Positions 43,157 through 52,287 of a stretch of 64,000 bases of DNA are shown piece by piece. Location: assembly GCF_004366035.1 (NCBI RefSeq), contig NZ_SOEE01000006.1, positions 62,001 to 126,000 on the forward strand, in the 5' to 3' direction. The DNA is from Cytobacillus oceanisediminis (GTDB taxonomy: Bacteria; Bacillota; Bacilli; Bacillales; Cytobacillaceae). Position 1 is the first letter of the stretch. Every line of letters begins with the position of its first letter. The notes under the pieces were generated by a model. The model searched no databases. It saw only the letters and a program-made list of their open reading frames with translations, and was not told the origin of the DNA. The translations under genes were made by a program, and so were the position numbers.

Positions 43157-46100
43157 TTACTTAACCGTCTCCGGAATCACTTTAGCATCACTGCTTTTCT
43201 TTTTTTGCTTTTTCTTCATCCAGCCAAAACGGAGGCTGGATGTGGTGAACAATCGGTAAACTGCCGGGATCAGCAGCAGTGTGATAAAGGTCGCAAACAG
43301 CAGGCCAGAAATTATGACCATTGCCATCGGCGCCTGATAGTTGCCGGAAGTTCCCGATGCCAGGGCAAGGGGCAGCATTCCGCCAACCGTAGTAAGAGTA
43401 GTCATGAATATCGGCCGGATCCGGTTTTTGCCTGCTTCCAGAAGTGCCTCTTCAACAGAGAATCCTTCCAGGCGGAGCTGATTCGTACGGTCAATCAGCA
43501 GAATGGCATTATTGAGCACAATCCCTATCAGCATGACAATTCCCATTCCTGACATTACACTAAGCTCCATCTGCGTGAGGAACAAACCGAGAATGACGCC
43601 GATGATGGTCATCGGTATGACAGACATGACGATCAGCGGATGGCCAAGGTGGTTAAATTGGACCGCCATCACCAAATACACAAGGAAAATCGCAATCGCT
43701 AAAACAAACACCATATCCATGATTAATTCCTGCTGCTGTTCAAGATCCCCGGCAGCTGCCACACTATAGCCAGCAGGGGCTTCAAAATCATTGATCAGCT
43801 TTTGGACATCCCGGTTTACGGCACCAAGGTCCTTGCCTTCAATATCAGCCGAAATGGAGATGAAGCGCTCCCCGTCATGATGGGAAATATCATTAGGTGA
43901 ATCTACACTCTTGAATTCAATGAAGGAAGATAATGCTTTCTCGCCCTGGGCAGTTGGAACTTTTAAATCCAGCAGATCTGACCTGGAATCAGTTTTCTCA
44001 GCCCATTTCAAGGCAAGCGGTACATTTTCTTCATTCATGGCCATTTCCCCGACAGGCATTTCCATGAATGTCTGCTCAATAAACTGCCTGATTTGCAGCT
44101 GGGTTAAGCCTGCCGTTTCAATTGCTTCTTCTTTTAAAACAACAACCTGCTCCTCTGAAGTGCGCTCCATCGTGTTGGTCACACCGACGATGCCGTCAAT
44201 CTTTTCGAGCTCCTCAGAAAAATCACCGGTAAGCTTCTGCAGATCTGCGAAATCTTCGCCTGTAATATTCACCTGGACCGGTGATCCGCTGCCAGCCGAC
44301 ATTGCACTCTGGACATTTTTAACCGGGAGGGAATCCGATAGGCTTCGAAGCTGTTTCATTATATCTTCATTGACATCTTTTTGCTCTCTTGTTATGTCAT
44401 CTCCTTTTGTCATATTGATGATCGCATAGAACATTCCGCCGGTGTCCATGACATAATTGGATTCTACATCTTCAATTGATTGAAGTTTCTGATTAATCCC
44501 CTGAGCGATGTCTTCTTTATCTTCAATCGAAATACCTGTTTCCAGGTCAACCATCAGCTCTGTGTAGCGGTTAAACATATCGGGCATAATTGTCATTGGA
44601 ATTTTCGTCACAAGTGTTAATGAGCCGGCAAACATCAGGAAGAAAATCGCTATGACCGCAAAACTGTAACGCTTTTTCCGGATGGTCCAGGCCACAATCC
44701 GGCTATAAAGGTGCATAATCGGCCCTTCTTTGCGCTCCTTCTTCGGCTTGCGCAGCTTCAGCAATTTTTCTGAAAGCGAAGGGATTAAAGTAAATGAGAC
44801 AATAACCGAACTTATGAGTGTAATGGCTACAACAGCAGACAGCATGATCATGAATGTGCCCACATCGCCGCCAATAAGGCCGATTGGCAGGAATACCACG
44901 ATTGTAGTGAGCATCGAAGCAATAACTGCTGATGAAACCTCTTTCGTTCCTTCCAAAACGGACTCAAGCTTGCCAAGTCCCTGTTCTTTCTTTCGATAGA
45001 TGGATTCAATGATAACAATCGAAGAATCCACCATCATCCCGATCCCAAGGCCAAGCCCAATCAGGGTCAGGATATTAAAGCTGTAATCAAAAACCCACAT
45101 CGCCGTAAACGTCAGCAGGATGGAAGTGGGGATTGACAGGCCGATGATAAAGGTGGCCCTTACATTCCTTAAAAATAACAGCAGAATGGCAATGGCAATG
45201 ACGCCGCCGATTAAAATGTTGCCGGTCACACCTTCAATTGATTCCTGTACATAATCTGCCTGTGCCACCATTTCGTTCAGTTCAAAGCCTTTCACCAGTC
45301 CGTCTTCGCGGATGTTTTTCACTTCATCGCGGACCGCAGCTGCCATGTCAATTTGTGTGGCACCTGCAGCACGGCCAACCTGGACAAAAATAAAATCCTT
45401 CGTGCCATTCTTCCAGACGAACGATGAACTTTTAATCGGCTGAAATTGAACATCTGCAACATCTTTCAAATCAACAAATCCATTTTGTGATGGGATTTTA
45501 ATATTCTGTACATCCTCCACATTTTCAAGCTTCGTATTCCAGCGGAGGGAAGGAGAATTGGCATCACTGCTGAGTTCTCCCAGTGTGGCTTCGCTGTTAA
45601 CCTGCTGAATCGCACCCATCACAGCTGCAGAATCCACCCCTTTTTCTGCCAATTTGCTGCGGTCCAATTCAATGATTACCTCGTGCTCCTGAACCCCTGC
45701 AAGCGATACGTCGCGGACTTCCGGCAATGCTTCCAGGCGCGGTTCAAGGACCTTTTTGGCAAAAGTGGTCATCTCCTCCATACTGCCGCCGGATACATCC
45801 ATATAGAATTCATAGCTTTGCGTGGTCCCATACTGCCCAGACGTGACATCCGTGATCGCGGCATTCTCGCCTTTAGCGGCGTTTGCAGCCGTTTCTACTT
45901 CTTTAAAAAGTTCATCGCCCCGGCCCTGTTCAAACGTAATTTGAAGTGAGCTCCGTCCAATTGCGGATGTGGAGACAACCGAGTCCACTCCCTCAATCCC
46001 CCTGATTTGCTGCTCCAGGGGGTTGGTGATCGATCGTTCCACTTCAATAGCTGCCATTTCACCGGCACTGACCTCAACATAAGCACCATCCATCGTTACC

Positions 46101-46216
46101 GGCGGCATCAGCTCCTTATCTAATTCGATAATGGAAAAGCTGCCGATGGCCAAAATCAGCACCGTCATAAGGGCGACCAAAATCTTTCTCTGCACAATCA
46201 TTTTTAGTAATTTCAT
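43157..46216 (-). CDS. RND-family efflux transporter (AcrB/SwrC type)
   Basis: A protein of about 1019 residues with the RND layout: one helix, a large external loop, a six-helix block, a second loop, and the remaining helices. Helix 4 carries GLGLGIGMMVDSSIVIIESIYRKKE, with the proton-relay acid region, and the second half has the mirrored GIVLNNAILLIDRTNQLR. Gram-positive members such as SwrC export surfactin or lipid-like compounds without an outer-membrane partner. No adaptor (membrane fusion) gene adjoins it. The ATG at 46216 is better spaced from AAGGAG than the one at 46222. Confidence 0.92.
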   Translation of the reverse strand: MKLLKMIVQRKILVALMTVLILAIGSFSIIELDKELMPPVTMDGAYVEVSAGEMAAIEVERSITNPLEQQIRGIEGVDSVVSTSAIGRSSLQITFEQGRGDELFKEVETAANAAKGENAAITDVTSGQYGTTQSYEFYMDVSGGSMEEMTTFAKKVLEPRLEALPEVRDVSLAGVQEHEVIIELDRSKLAEKGVDSAAVMGAIQQVNSEATLGELSSDANSPSLRWNTKLENVEDVQNIKIPSQNGFVDLKDVADVQFQPIKSSSFVWKNGTKDFIFVQVGRAAGATQIDMAAAVRDEVKNIREDGLVKGFELNEMVAQADYVQESIEGVTGNILIGGVIAIAILLLFLRNVRATFIIGLSIPTSILLTFTAMWVFDYSFNILTLIGLGLGIGMMVDSSIVIIESIYRKKEQGLGKLESVLEGTKEVSSAVIASMLTTIVVFLPIGLIGGDVGTFMIMLSAVVAITLISSVIVSFTLIPSLSEKLLKLRKPKKERKEGPIMHLYSRIVAWTIRKKRYSFAVIAIFFLMFAGSLTLVTKIPMTIMPDMFNRYTELMVDLETGISIEDKEDIAQGINQKLQSIEDVESNYVMDTGGMFYAIINMTKGDDITREQKDVNEDIMKQLRSLSDSLPVKNVQSAMSAGSGSPVQVNITGEDFADLQKLTGDFSEELEKIDGIVGVTNTMERTSEEQVVVLKEEAIETAGLTQLQIRQFIEQTFMEMPVGEMAMNEENVPLALKWAEKTDSRSDLLDLKVPTAQGEKALSSFIEFKSVDSPNDISHHDGERFISISADIEGKDLGAVNRDVQKLINDFEAPAGYSVAAAGDLEQQQELIMDMVFVLAIAIFLVYLVMAVQFNHLGHPLIVMSVIPMTIIGVILGLFLTQMELSVMSGMGIVMLIGIVLNNAILLIDRTNQLRLEGFSVEEALLEAGKNRIRPIFMTTLTTVGGMLPLALASGTSGNYQAPMAMVIISGLLFATFITLLLIPAVYRLFTTSSLRFGWMKKKQKKKSSDAKVIPETVK

Positions 46217-46611
46217 AAACATTCTCCTTGCTCCCTAATAATGGAAATTTGCACCCAAGACCTAATTATACAGAGGGAATTAGGTACAAATAACTAATTT
46301 TTAAATAATTTTCCAATAATTCATCCGACCTAATTCGCCAAAATATGATCTTGTTTACAGGTAAAACTTAACAATTCTTACAGATTCTATCTTAACCGGG
46401 ATTAACAAGAGCCATAACGAGCCAGAGACATATCTTGGTATCAGTCTTAAGGCTTAGAGAGAGGGGATGGAAATTAAAGACGAAAAGTGGGGGGAAGAGA
46501 GAAAATGGCAGTTAATCGTCCAAAATAATGACAAAAAAGATTCATATAGAAACTGCAGTTATTCCTCCAGCAAACAAAAAAACTTCAACCATTGCCCATA
46601 ACCCTTCCAAA
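46217..46611. other. Upstream region of the RND gene with ACCTAATT motifs
   Basis: No gene found in this AT-rich stretch. ACCTAATT (46260-46267) is mirrored by AATTAGGT (46278-46285), and ACCTAATT recurs at about 46329. TTAGGTA-CAAA-TAACTAA (46280-46297) is a 6-of-7 dyad of MarR-operator style. These may control the RND gene. Confidence 0.4.
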
Positions 46612-46639
46612 ATGACAACCCCAATCAGTATGTTATACT
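46612..46639 (+). promoter_or_regulatory. Candidate SigA promoter of the B12/STAS cassette
   Basis: ATGACA (46612-46617), 16 bp, TATACT (46634-46639), about 40 bases ahead of the first gene of the cassette. Confidence 0.5.
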
Positions 46640-46677
46640 GAAAAAAACAGAAAACTCCCAAGATTGGAGGAGAGTTC

Positions 46678-46983
46678 ATGTATACAGTCTTTTCAACATT
46701 TGACGTACCCGATGAAAAGTCGGAGGAAGTCATTAGCATATATAAAAATCGCTCGCGGTCGGTCGATCAGGCGGAGGGGTTTATCGATTTTCTGCTGCTG
46801 CAGAATGATAAGCGCCCTGGCGAATTGACGGTGCAGCTCATCTTTGATACAAAAGAAAACTATTTAAATTGGGTTCGCAGTGAGGATTTTAAGAGAATCC
46901 ATGATTTAGAGAAAAAGTATCCTGATCAGGAACTGGCTGCAGTGGTTCCAAAGGTTTCGCAATACAAGGTGGTGGCTAAGTGA
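46678..46983 (+). CDS. Antibiotic-biosynthesis-monooxygenase (ABM) domain protein
   Basis: A 101-residue ferredoxin-like protein with the ABM pattern (YTVFSTFDVPDEKSEEVISIYKNRSRSVDQAEGFIDFLLLQN, then LIFDTKENYLNWVRSEDFKRIHD). Relatives include haem-degrading IsdG/HmoB enzymes and small cofactor-independent monooxygenases; the active-site residues needed to choose are not certain. It opens a four-gene unit and overlaps the next gene by 4 bases. GGAGGAGAG precedes the ATG. Confidence 0.75.
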   Translation: MYTVFSTFDVPDEKSEEVISIYKNRSRSVDQAEGFIDFLLLQNDKRPGELTVQLIFDTKENYLNWVRSEDFKRIHDLEKKYPDQELAAVVPKVSQYKVVAK

Positions 46984-47345
46984 ATTTTGAAAAGATCGTA
47001 AACCGTGTTACCGAAGTAATCTATGAACGCGAGCCATTCCTGCTGGAGCGGTTTGGCGAACAAGGAAAAGAGAAGTGCCGCGAAGATAACCATCATCATA
47101 TGAAGCATCTCGAGACAGCGTATGAGCTGAACCAATCTGCTTTTTTCACTGATTATGCCGTTTGGCTTGCTGGCATTTTAAATAAGCACGGGATGAAGAC
47201 CCAGCATCTGATCGACAATTTCGAAATCATTCAGGCTGTGCTGGCTGATGATACAGATACTGCTGAAAAGACAGAGAAATTTAATCTTTATCTTGCAGAA
47301 TCCATTGCTGTTTTGAAAGGTGAACCAGTGAAGGGAGGAGTGTAA
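46980..47345 (+). CDS. Helical histidine-rich protein of the B12 cassette, unknown family
   Basis: A 121-residue all-helical protein. Prominent is the segment EKCREDNHHHMKHLETAYELN (four His in a short span), then FFTDYAVWLAGILNKHGMKTQHLIDNF. I cannot place it with certainty. It could be a haem- or tetrapyrrole-binding helical bundle, or a detached N-terminal domain of the B12 protein encoded 1 base after its stop. It overlaps the ABM gene (ATGA-type) and contains the ribosome site of the next gene (GGGAGGAG). Confidence 0.6.
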   Translation: MNFEKIVNRVTEVIYEREPFLLERFGEQGKEKCREDNHHHMKHLETAYELNQSAFFTDYAVWLAGILNKHGMKTQHLIDNFEIIQAVLADDTDTAEKTEKFNLYLAESIAVLKGEPVKGGV

Positions 47346-47346
47346 G

Positions 47347-47991
47347 ATGAAACAGGCTGAAACACTCGCTTCACTGCTGCTGGAAGGCAATTCTGCGAAA
47401 GTTTGGGAGAACATTCAAAAGCATCCGCAGCTATCGCGCCTTGAAGTTTTTCAAAATCTGATTACACCTGCGATGCAGCACATTGGCCACCTATGGGAGA
47501 CAAATCAGATCACAGTCGCAGACGAACATTTGGCAACAGCTACCTGTGATTTTGTGCTGTCAAAACTCACTTACCAGCGGGAAAAAAGACAATCAAGCCA
47601 AAAAGCCATGTTTCTCTGCCTGGATGGGGAACAGCATTATATTGGCCTGAAAATGGTCAACAGCCTTTTTGAAGAGCACGGCTGGGAGACGAAGTATTTT
47701 GGCCCGAGCCTGCCTTTGGAATATGCGCTGAAAACGGCAAAAGACTGGAAGCCGAGTGTAATCGGTCTATCGGTCAGCATTGTCTATCATCTGCCGAAGC
47801 TGAAGGAATACGCCGAAGCATTTGCCAAACTGCCGCATAAGCCGGCTGTTCTTCTTGGCGGGCGTTTAGCAGGGAAGTATGACCTGCTTCCTTATTGCTC
47901 CGATCATACAGTCATTCTAAGGGATTTGCCGGAAACAAAGGAATGGCTGCAAAACTATGAAGCGGGAGGACAGCAAAATGCAATATTTTGA
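47347..47991 (+). CDS. Stand-alone cobalamin-binding protein with CarH/AerR-type photosensor signature
   Basis: A 214-residue protein. Residues 1-80 form the four-helix B12-binding cap and contain W50-x9-E60-H61 (LWETNQITVADEH), the motif that marks adenosylcobalamin photoreceptors such as CarH. Residues 85-200 are the Rossmann-like B12 domain with EQHYIG (His97 as lower axial ligand), LSVSIV and LLGGRL. The 37-residue distance from E60 to H97 matches the CarH arrangement. The residue after W50 is Glu; CarH has its light-state upper-ligand His there. There is no DNA-binding domain, as in AerR. Located between the helical and STAS genes of a tightly coupled unit. Confidence 0.85.
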   Translation: MKQAETLASLLLEGNSAKVWENIQKHPQLSRLEVFQNLITPAMQHIGHLWETNQITVADEHLATATCDFVLSKLTYQREKRQSSQKAMFLCLDGEQHYIGLKMVNSLFEEHGWETKYFGPSLPLEYALKTAKDWKPSVIGLSVSIVYHLPKLKEYAEAFAKLPHKPAVLLGGRLAGKYDLLPYCSDHTVILRDLPETKEWLQNYEAGGQQNAIF

Positions 47992-48763
47992 TCAGCCGCT
48001 TCCGCTTGCGTTTTTAAAAGCTGACAGGAACGGAAAACTAGTAAGCTACTCCACCTTAGCATGGGAACACTTTGACCTGAGCGAGGAGCATTTAAAAGGA
48101 ATCATTGATGAGGAAAGCATTGAAAAGCTGATTCAATACAGCTGGGATCCCAGATTGGATCCTGTAAAACTGGAACTGAATATGAAGACCAGGGAAACAT
48201 CGCTATCTTTATTTGAGGTCCATATTCAATGGGACAGCGAGGATTTTGCCAATATGCTATTTCTGCCAAAAGACAGCTCTAATGAAGGATTGATGGATAA
48301 GCTGATGCAGCTGCAGCAGCGCCTGTCCTCTACCGACTTTGAACTTCTGGAGAAAAAAGAAGAGCTTGAGCAGGTGCTCATCCGCTTGAATCAGCTGTCC
48401 GGGCCGTTTATTCCGCTGTCGGAAACGCTGTGCATGATTCCTTTATTTGGGGATATAACAGCAGATAAAATAAACGTTATTTCCGAAAGCTGTCTGAAAG
48501 CCGTTTTTGCCGGCGAATTTGAAGAAATTCTCTTTGATCTGACAGCGGTTGGGGAAATTGAAGGAAAAGGAATTGAGAAATTCACCCAGCTGATTAAAAC
48601 GCTGAACTTCATGACCGGCAGCATCATCAAATTGATTGGCATTAAGCCAAACCTGGCAAAAATGCTGAATAACTATAAGCTGGATGAATGGGTGCAGATC
48701 GATCAATCCCTGAAGCAAGTATTAAATGTCTACTTTAATCGGAATGAGTTAGGGGCCTCTTAG
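47978..48763 (+). CDS. PAS-like / coiled-coil / RsbR-type STAS protein
   Basis: A 261-residue protein. Residues 1-95 look PAS-like (PLPLAFLKADRNGKLVSYSTLAWEHFDLSEE), 105-140 are a coiled coil, and 142-258 a STAS domain opening LSGPFIPLSETLCMIPLFGDITADK, as in RsbR proteins. The Thr171-like Thr is kept (GDIT) but the Thr205 position is Gly in DLTAVGEIEG. The ATG at 47978 follows GGGAGGAC inside the B12 gene, overlapping it by 14 bases. It is the probable output of the cassette toward a stressosome-like complex. Its own terminator stem overlaps the stop. Confidence 0.8.
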   Translation: MQYFDQPLPLAFLKADRNGKLVSYSTLAWEHFDLSEEHLKGIIDEESIEKLIQYSWDPRLDPVKLELNMKTRETSLSLFEVHIQWDSEDFANMLFLPKDSSNEGLMDKLMQLQQRLSSTDFELLEKKEELEQVLIRLNQLSGPFIPLSETLCMIPLFGDITADKINVISESCLKAVFAGEFEEILFDLTAVGEIEGKGIEKFTQLIKTLNFMTGSIIKLIGIKPNLAKMLNNYKLDEWVQIDQSLKQVLNVYFNRNELGAS

Positions 48764-48777
48764 GAGGTCTTTTTTTG
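48754..48777 (+). terminator. Terminator of the B12/STAS cassette
   Basis: GGCCTC / GAGGTC stem (one G-T), 4-base loop that holds the stop codon, followed by TTTTTTT. Confidence 0.65.
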
Positions 48778-48867
48778 TCAAAACTTCCGAATGCGAAATA
48801 GTTTGACAATTAACTCATTTAAAATCATGATAGTAAGTAAAATAATCGGAATTCGGGGGCAGGAAAA

Positions 48868-50073
48868 ATGGGTTTGCCGAAGGAAAGGCATAGCGGATAC
48901 AGTCAAGAAGTACAGAAGGGTTCGTTTATAAAGGATCTGACAGCAGAAAACATTTCATCTGGAATCATTGCAAGCACACTGGTTATGACGGGGCCGGCTC
49001 TGATCATTTTACAGGCTGCCTCAGCAGGGGGATTTACTGATCAGCAGACGATTAACTGGATGTTTGCGGTTTATTTTTTCGGGGGTGTATACAGCATCCT
49101 CTTGCCGCTTCTATATAGGATTCCCATCACAGGAGGGCATTCGATTACTGGAGCGGCCTTTTTGGCGACTGTGACTGCGCAATATTCGTATCCGGAACTG
49201 ATCGGCGGTTATGTGATGTCAGGGCTACTGATTTTTCTGGTCGGCATTTCAGGGCTGTTTACAAAAATCATTGGCTGGGTGCCGAAAGAAGTCATCGCCT
49301 CCATGCTTGGCGGATTGGTTGCCGGCTATGTCGTGAAGCTCGTACCGGCCATCCAGGAAATGCCTGTTGTCGGAGGAGCGGCTTTAATCAGTTTTCTGCT
49401 TTTTACGAGATATGTGAAGAAGTTCCCGCCCGTGCTCGCGGCCGTCGCAATTGCCTTTGCGATATTGTATTTGACAGCTGATTTAAATCCGGCTAAAGAG
49501 ATTGCTTATTTCCTGCCATCTATTCAAGTGCCGGAATTCAGCTGGATGGGTCTTGTGACGATTGCCCTGCCGCTCGCGATGCTGATACTGAGCAATGACG
49601 CTGCACCGGGAATCGGGGCCCTTGAAAGTGAGGATTTCAAGCCGCCTATCCGTAAAATTGTCTCATCAAGCGGCTTCTTCTCCGTAATCACCAGCTTCTT
49701 TGGCGGCCAGTGTGCCAATATCGCCGGCATGATGAGCGCCATCTGTGCCGGACCGGATTCAGGGCCTAAGGAAAAGCGGTATATGGGAGCTGTTGTTTCA
49801 GGCGCGATTACGATCGTCTTCGGCATTTTTGCCTGGAAAATCGTGCCCTTTATCCAGTCGCTTCCGCAGGCATTCATTTCATTGCTGGCTGGGTTCGCCC
49901 TGATCGGCGTCCTGCATTCCAGCCTGCAAATGGGCTTCTCCGAAAACCGCTACCGGCTAAGCGCGCTCGCTGCCTTCATTGTCACCTTATCAGGCGTGAG
50001 CTTTCTCCATATCAGCGCACCCGTTTGGGGACTCCTTGCCGGGGCGGTATTTGCCCGGACAATAGAAAGATAA
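48868..50073 (+). CDS. BenE-family (benzoate/H+ symporter-like) transporter
   Basis: A 401-residue protein with about twelve helices. BenE marks are SSGIIASTLVMTGPALIILQAA, the PITGGHSITGAAFLA loop, and late SFFGGQCANIAGMMSAICAGP. In proteobacteria BenE imports benzoate, but the family is broader and no aromatic pathway lies nearby, so the substrate is open. GGGGGCAGGA precedes the ATG. A MazG-like gene follows 56 bases later. Confidence 0.84.
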   Translation: MGLPKERHSGYSQEVQKGSFIKDLTAENISSGIIASTLVMTGPALIILQAASAGGFTDQQTINWMFAVYFFGGVYSILLPLLYRIPITGGHSITGAAFLATVTAQYSYPELIGGYVMSGLLIFLVGISGLFTKIIGWVPKEVIASMLGGLVAGYVVKLVPAIQEMPVVGGAALISFLLFTRYVKKFPPVLAAVAIAFAILYLTADLNPAKEIAYFLPSIQVPEFSWMGLVTIALPLAMLILSNDAAPGIGALESEDFKPPIRKIVSSSGFFSVITSFFGGQCANIAGMMSAICAGPDSGPKEKRYMGAVVSGAITIVFGIFAWKIVPFIQSLPQAFISLLAGFALIGVLHSSLQMGFSENRYRLSALAAFIVTLSGVSFLHISAPVWGLLAGAVFARTIER

Positions 50074-50075
50074 AT

Positions 50076-50106
50076 GGTGACTGGCACCACCCGGAATTTC
50101 TCGAAT
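50076..50106. repeat. Interspersed 29-31-bp element, copy 2 (GGTGACTGGCACC...)
   Basis: GGTGACTGGCACCACCC followed by GGAATTTCTCGAAT, 2 bases after the BenE stop and 8 bases ahead of the ribosome site of the next gene. Copy 1 is at 32075-32103. The left part can fold as GGTG...CACC. Confidence 0.55.
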
Positions 50107-50129
50107 ATATCAGAAGAGGTGTTAATAGA

Positions 50130-50513
50130 TTGAATGAATTGCAATGCTTTATGAGAAAGTATCAAAAAGAGATGGGCTGGGAAATCAGCGGTGAGAATTA
50201 TGCCAGGAGCCGCGATTCCCTTTTAAATAACTATATGCTGCTGACAACCGAAGTTGCAGAGGTTGCTGAAGAGCTGCGCAAGGCCTTTAACCTTGTCAGC
50301 GATTATACAAAAGAAGGAATGGATGAAGAACTGGCCTTTCAATTAGCTAGTGATCAGGTAAAAGAAGAGCTTGGCAAAGAACTCGCAGACTGCCTGGCCT
50401 ATCTGATTAAATTCTATAACTTCTTTGGTATTGACCTGGAGGATAGTTTTTACGGGAAAATGGATGAAGTCAGGAAAAGAAGGAATAAGGGTGGGAGTTT
50501 CGCAGAAAAATAG
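50130..50513 (+). CDS. MazG-like nucleotide pyrophosphohydrolase
   Basis: A 127-residue all-alpha protein with the MazG metal pattern: EVAEVAEELRKAF in helix 1 and KEELGKELADCLAYLIKF, where the ExxE and ExxD acids would bind magnesium. Such enzymes hydrolyse (d)NTPs to monophosphates for housecleaning. I chose the TTG at 50130, 8 bases after AGAGGTG; the longer frame upstream overlaps BenE and is not protein-like. Confidence 0.8.
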   Translation: MNELQCFMRKYQKEMGWEISGENYARSRDSLLNNYMLLTTEVAEVAEELRKAFNLVSDYTKEGMDEELAFQLASDQVKEELGKELADCLAYLIKFYNFFGIDLEDSFYGKMDEVRKRRNKGGSFAEK

Positions 50514-50592
50514 ATAATTTGCAGCAATAAGAGATTGTAATGACTTTGAGAACTTCACCAAGCTGGAAGCCTCATTAGAAAGGAGAGCAGCC

Positions 50593-52179
50593 ATGACCAT
50601 CATGCAGGACAAAATCTCAAGCCTTCTGGAAATAAATCGCAGTTTAACCCAGTCTCTTGAACTGGAGGAGATTCTGAAGCGGCTCGTACAAGCTGCCTTT
50701 GATTTAGTAGACCATGCTGATACGACCATTCTTTACACGTTAAAGGAAAATGGATTATTACATTTTTCCAGCGGGGTTGGGGTGGAGACAGGCTTTATGA
50801 GCCAGGTGAAGTTTGAGCCTGGTGAATCCTTGACGGGACAGGTATTTCTGACTAAAAAGGGCGTCATTGCGTCAGGACATGAGTTCAGGGAGCATATGAG
50901 CCGTATGTCTGAGATAAATTATATGCATTTTTTTAATGGAGTCTATCGGCGTGAAGTGAAGAGCGGCATCGTTGTCCCATTGGTTTATAAGGAGAATTGC
51001 ATCGGTGTACTTGTGGTGGATAACTTCGACAAGGATGTACAGTTTACTGAAGCTGACTTTCAAGTGCTGGAGGTGGTGGCAGACCAGGCGGCTATTGCCA
51101 TCATGAACTCGAAGCTTTACGAAGAAGTAAGGCGAAAAAATGAGGAACTGAGCCAATCACTTGATATCCACCGGAAATTCACGAAGATTCTGCTGGAGGG
51201 AAGGGGGACTTCGTATATCCTGGAGACCATCAGTCACATTTTGGGCTTCCCAGTCATCTTTGCAGAGTCACCAATAAATCCATCCAGTTCTTTTCCGATC
51301 ATAAACTCCAACGAACTTTTCGGATATTTCCTTCTGGATGAGCCAGTTGAACGTTTGACGAATATCCAGAAGGCCGCTCTTGAGCATGCTTCAACGGCTT
51401 TGTCACTGGAGTTTGTCAGGCAGAATACGCTTTTTGAAAAAGAGATGTATCTAAGGGAAGAGGCCTTTCATGATTTGATCAATGGCGGACGTCTGGATCC
51501 AAGGATTCTGGAAAAGTTCCGCTTGAATGAGAAAAGCAGCATCGCCTGTATGATGGTGGACTGCAAGTCTGGTTTTCTATGGGATGAAGCCTCCATCCTT
51601 CAAAAAGAAAAACTCATCCGAGCGATCGAGCAGATCACCATGAAATACTGTGAAACTCCGATTGTTTTTGCGAAATCAAACCAAATCATAGCACTCATGA
51701 TGAATGGACGGAAAAAGTATGACCATTGTCTAGCTGATGATATTCAGAGAAAAGTGAACAGAGCTGTCATTGGTTTGGGCAGAGAGGTTGCTTTAACAGA
51801 TATGACAGATACCTACCAGGAAGCTGCCGAAGCCTTATCATTTGCAAAAAGCCATCAGCACAAAACCTTTATCACTTATTCTGAGCTTGGTGCTGAAAGA
51901 CTGTGGCTCAACACCGATCGCAGCTTGCTGAACAAATTTGTCTCCGATAAATTAGGTTCTCTTTTAAAAATGGAGCCTGAATACCTAAAAACGATGCAAG
52001 CCTTTCTGGAACATAATCAAAGTCATAAACAAACAGCAGAAGTGATGCATATTCATCCCAATACCCTTGCCTACCGGCTGAAAAAAATCGAGAGCGAGCT
52101 GCAGCTGGATTTTTCCCGGAATGAAGATTGGATCACAGTGGTCCTTGCATTCCAGGTCTTTGACTTTTTAAACCCCTAA
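50593..52179 (+). CDS. GAF-domain PucR-family transcriptional regulator
   Basis: A 528-residue protein. An N-terminal GAF domain spans about residues 10-180 (LEEILKRLVQAAFDLVDHADTTILYTL..., GVLVVDNFDKDVQFTEADFQVLEVVADQAAIAI). A GGDEF-like middle is followed by a C-terminal PucR HTH (FLEHNQSHKQTAEVMHIHPNTLAYRLKKIE). PucR/CdaR proteins activate purine, glycolate or glycerate use. It lies directly ahead of the catabolic genes, so it is the likely activator. AAAGGAGAG precedes the ATG. Confidence 0.87.
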   Translation: MTIMQDKISSLLEINRSLTQSLELEEILKRLVQAAFDLVDHADTTILYTLKENGLLHFSSGVGVETGFMSQVKFEPGESLTGQVFLTKKGVIASGHEFREHMSRMSEINYMHFFNGVYRREVKSGIVVPLVYKENCIGVLVVDNFDKDVQFTEADFQVLEVVADQAAIAIMNSKLYEEVRRKNEELSQSLDIHRKFTKILLEGRGTSYILETISHILGFPVIFAESPINPSSSFPIINSNELFGYFLLDEPVERLTNIQKAALEHASTALSLEFVRQNTLFEKEMYLREEAFHDLINGGRLDPRILEKFRLNEKSSIACMMVDCKSGFLWDEASILQKEKLIRAIEQITMKYCETPIVFAKSNQIIALMMNGRKKYDHCLADDIQRKVNRAVIGLGREVALTDMTDTYQEAAEALSFAKSHQHKTFITYSELGAERLWLNTDRSLLNKFVSDKLGSLLKMEPEYLKTMQAFLEHNQSHKQTAEVMHIHPNTLAYRLKKIESELQLDFSRNEDWITVVLAFQVFDFLNP

Positions 52180-52226
52180 TTGGTGCTAGTCACAAAGAAA
52201 GGAAGAGTTATTTGGCTGTTGGCACA

Positions 52227-52255
52227 TGTACATAGAATATTCTAAATATTATAAT
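52227..52255 (+). promoter_or_regulatory. Candidate promoter of the aldehyde dehydrogenase operon
   Basis: TGTACA (52227-52232), 17 bp, TATAAT (52250-52255). The spacer begins with a perfect 12-bp palindrome, TAGAATATTCTA (52233-52244), a possible regulator site. Confidence 0.5.
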
Positions 52256-52287
52256 AACCTAAACTTGATATGATAAGGAGAGATTAG

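Noticed and set aside
46542-46739. 65-codon minus-strand frame with a hydrophobic tail upstream of the ABM gene
   Set aside because: Starts inside the ABM coding region, crosses its promoter, and has no ribosome site.
50025-50129. N-terminal extension of the MazG-like protein
   Set aside because: Overlaps the BenE gene and the repeat element; conserved MazG sequence begins after the TTG at 50130.
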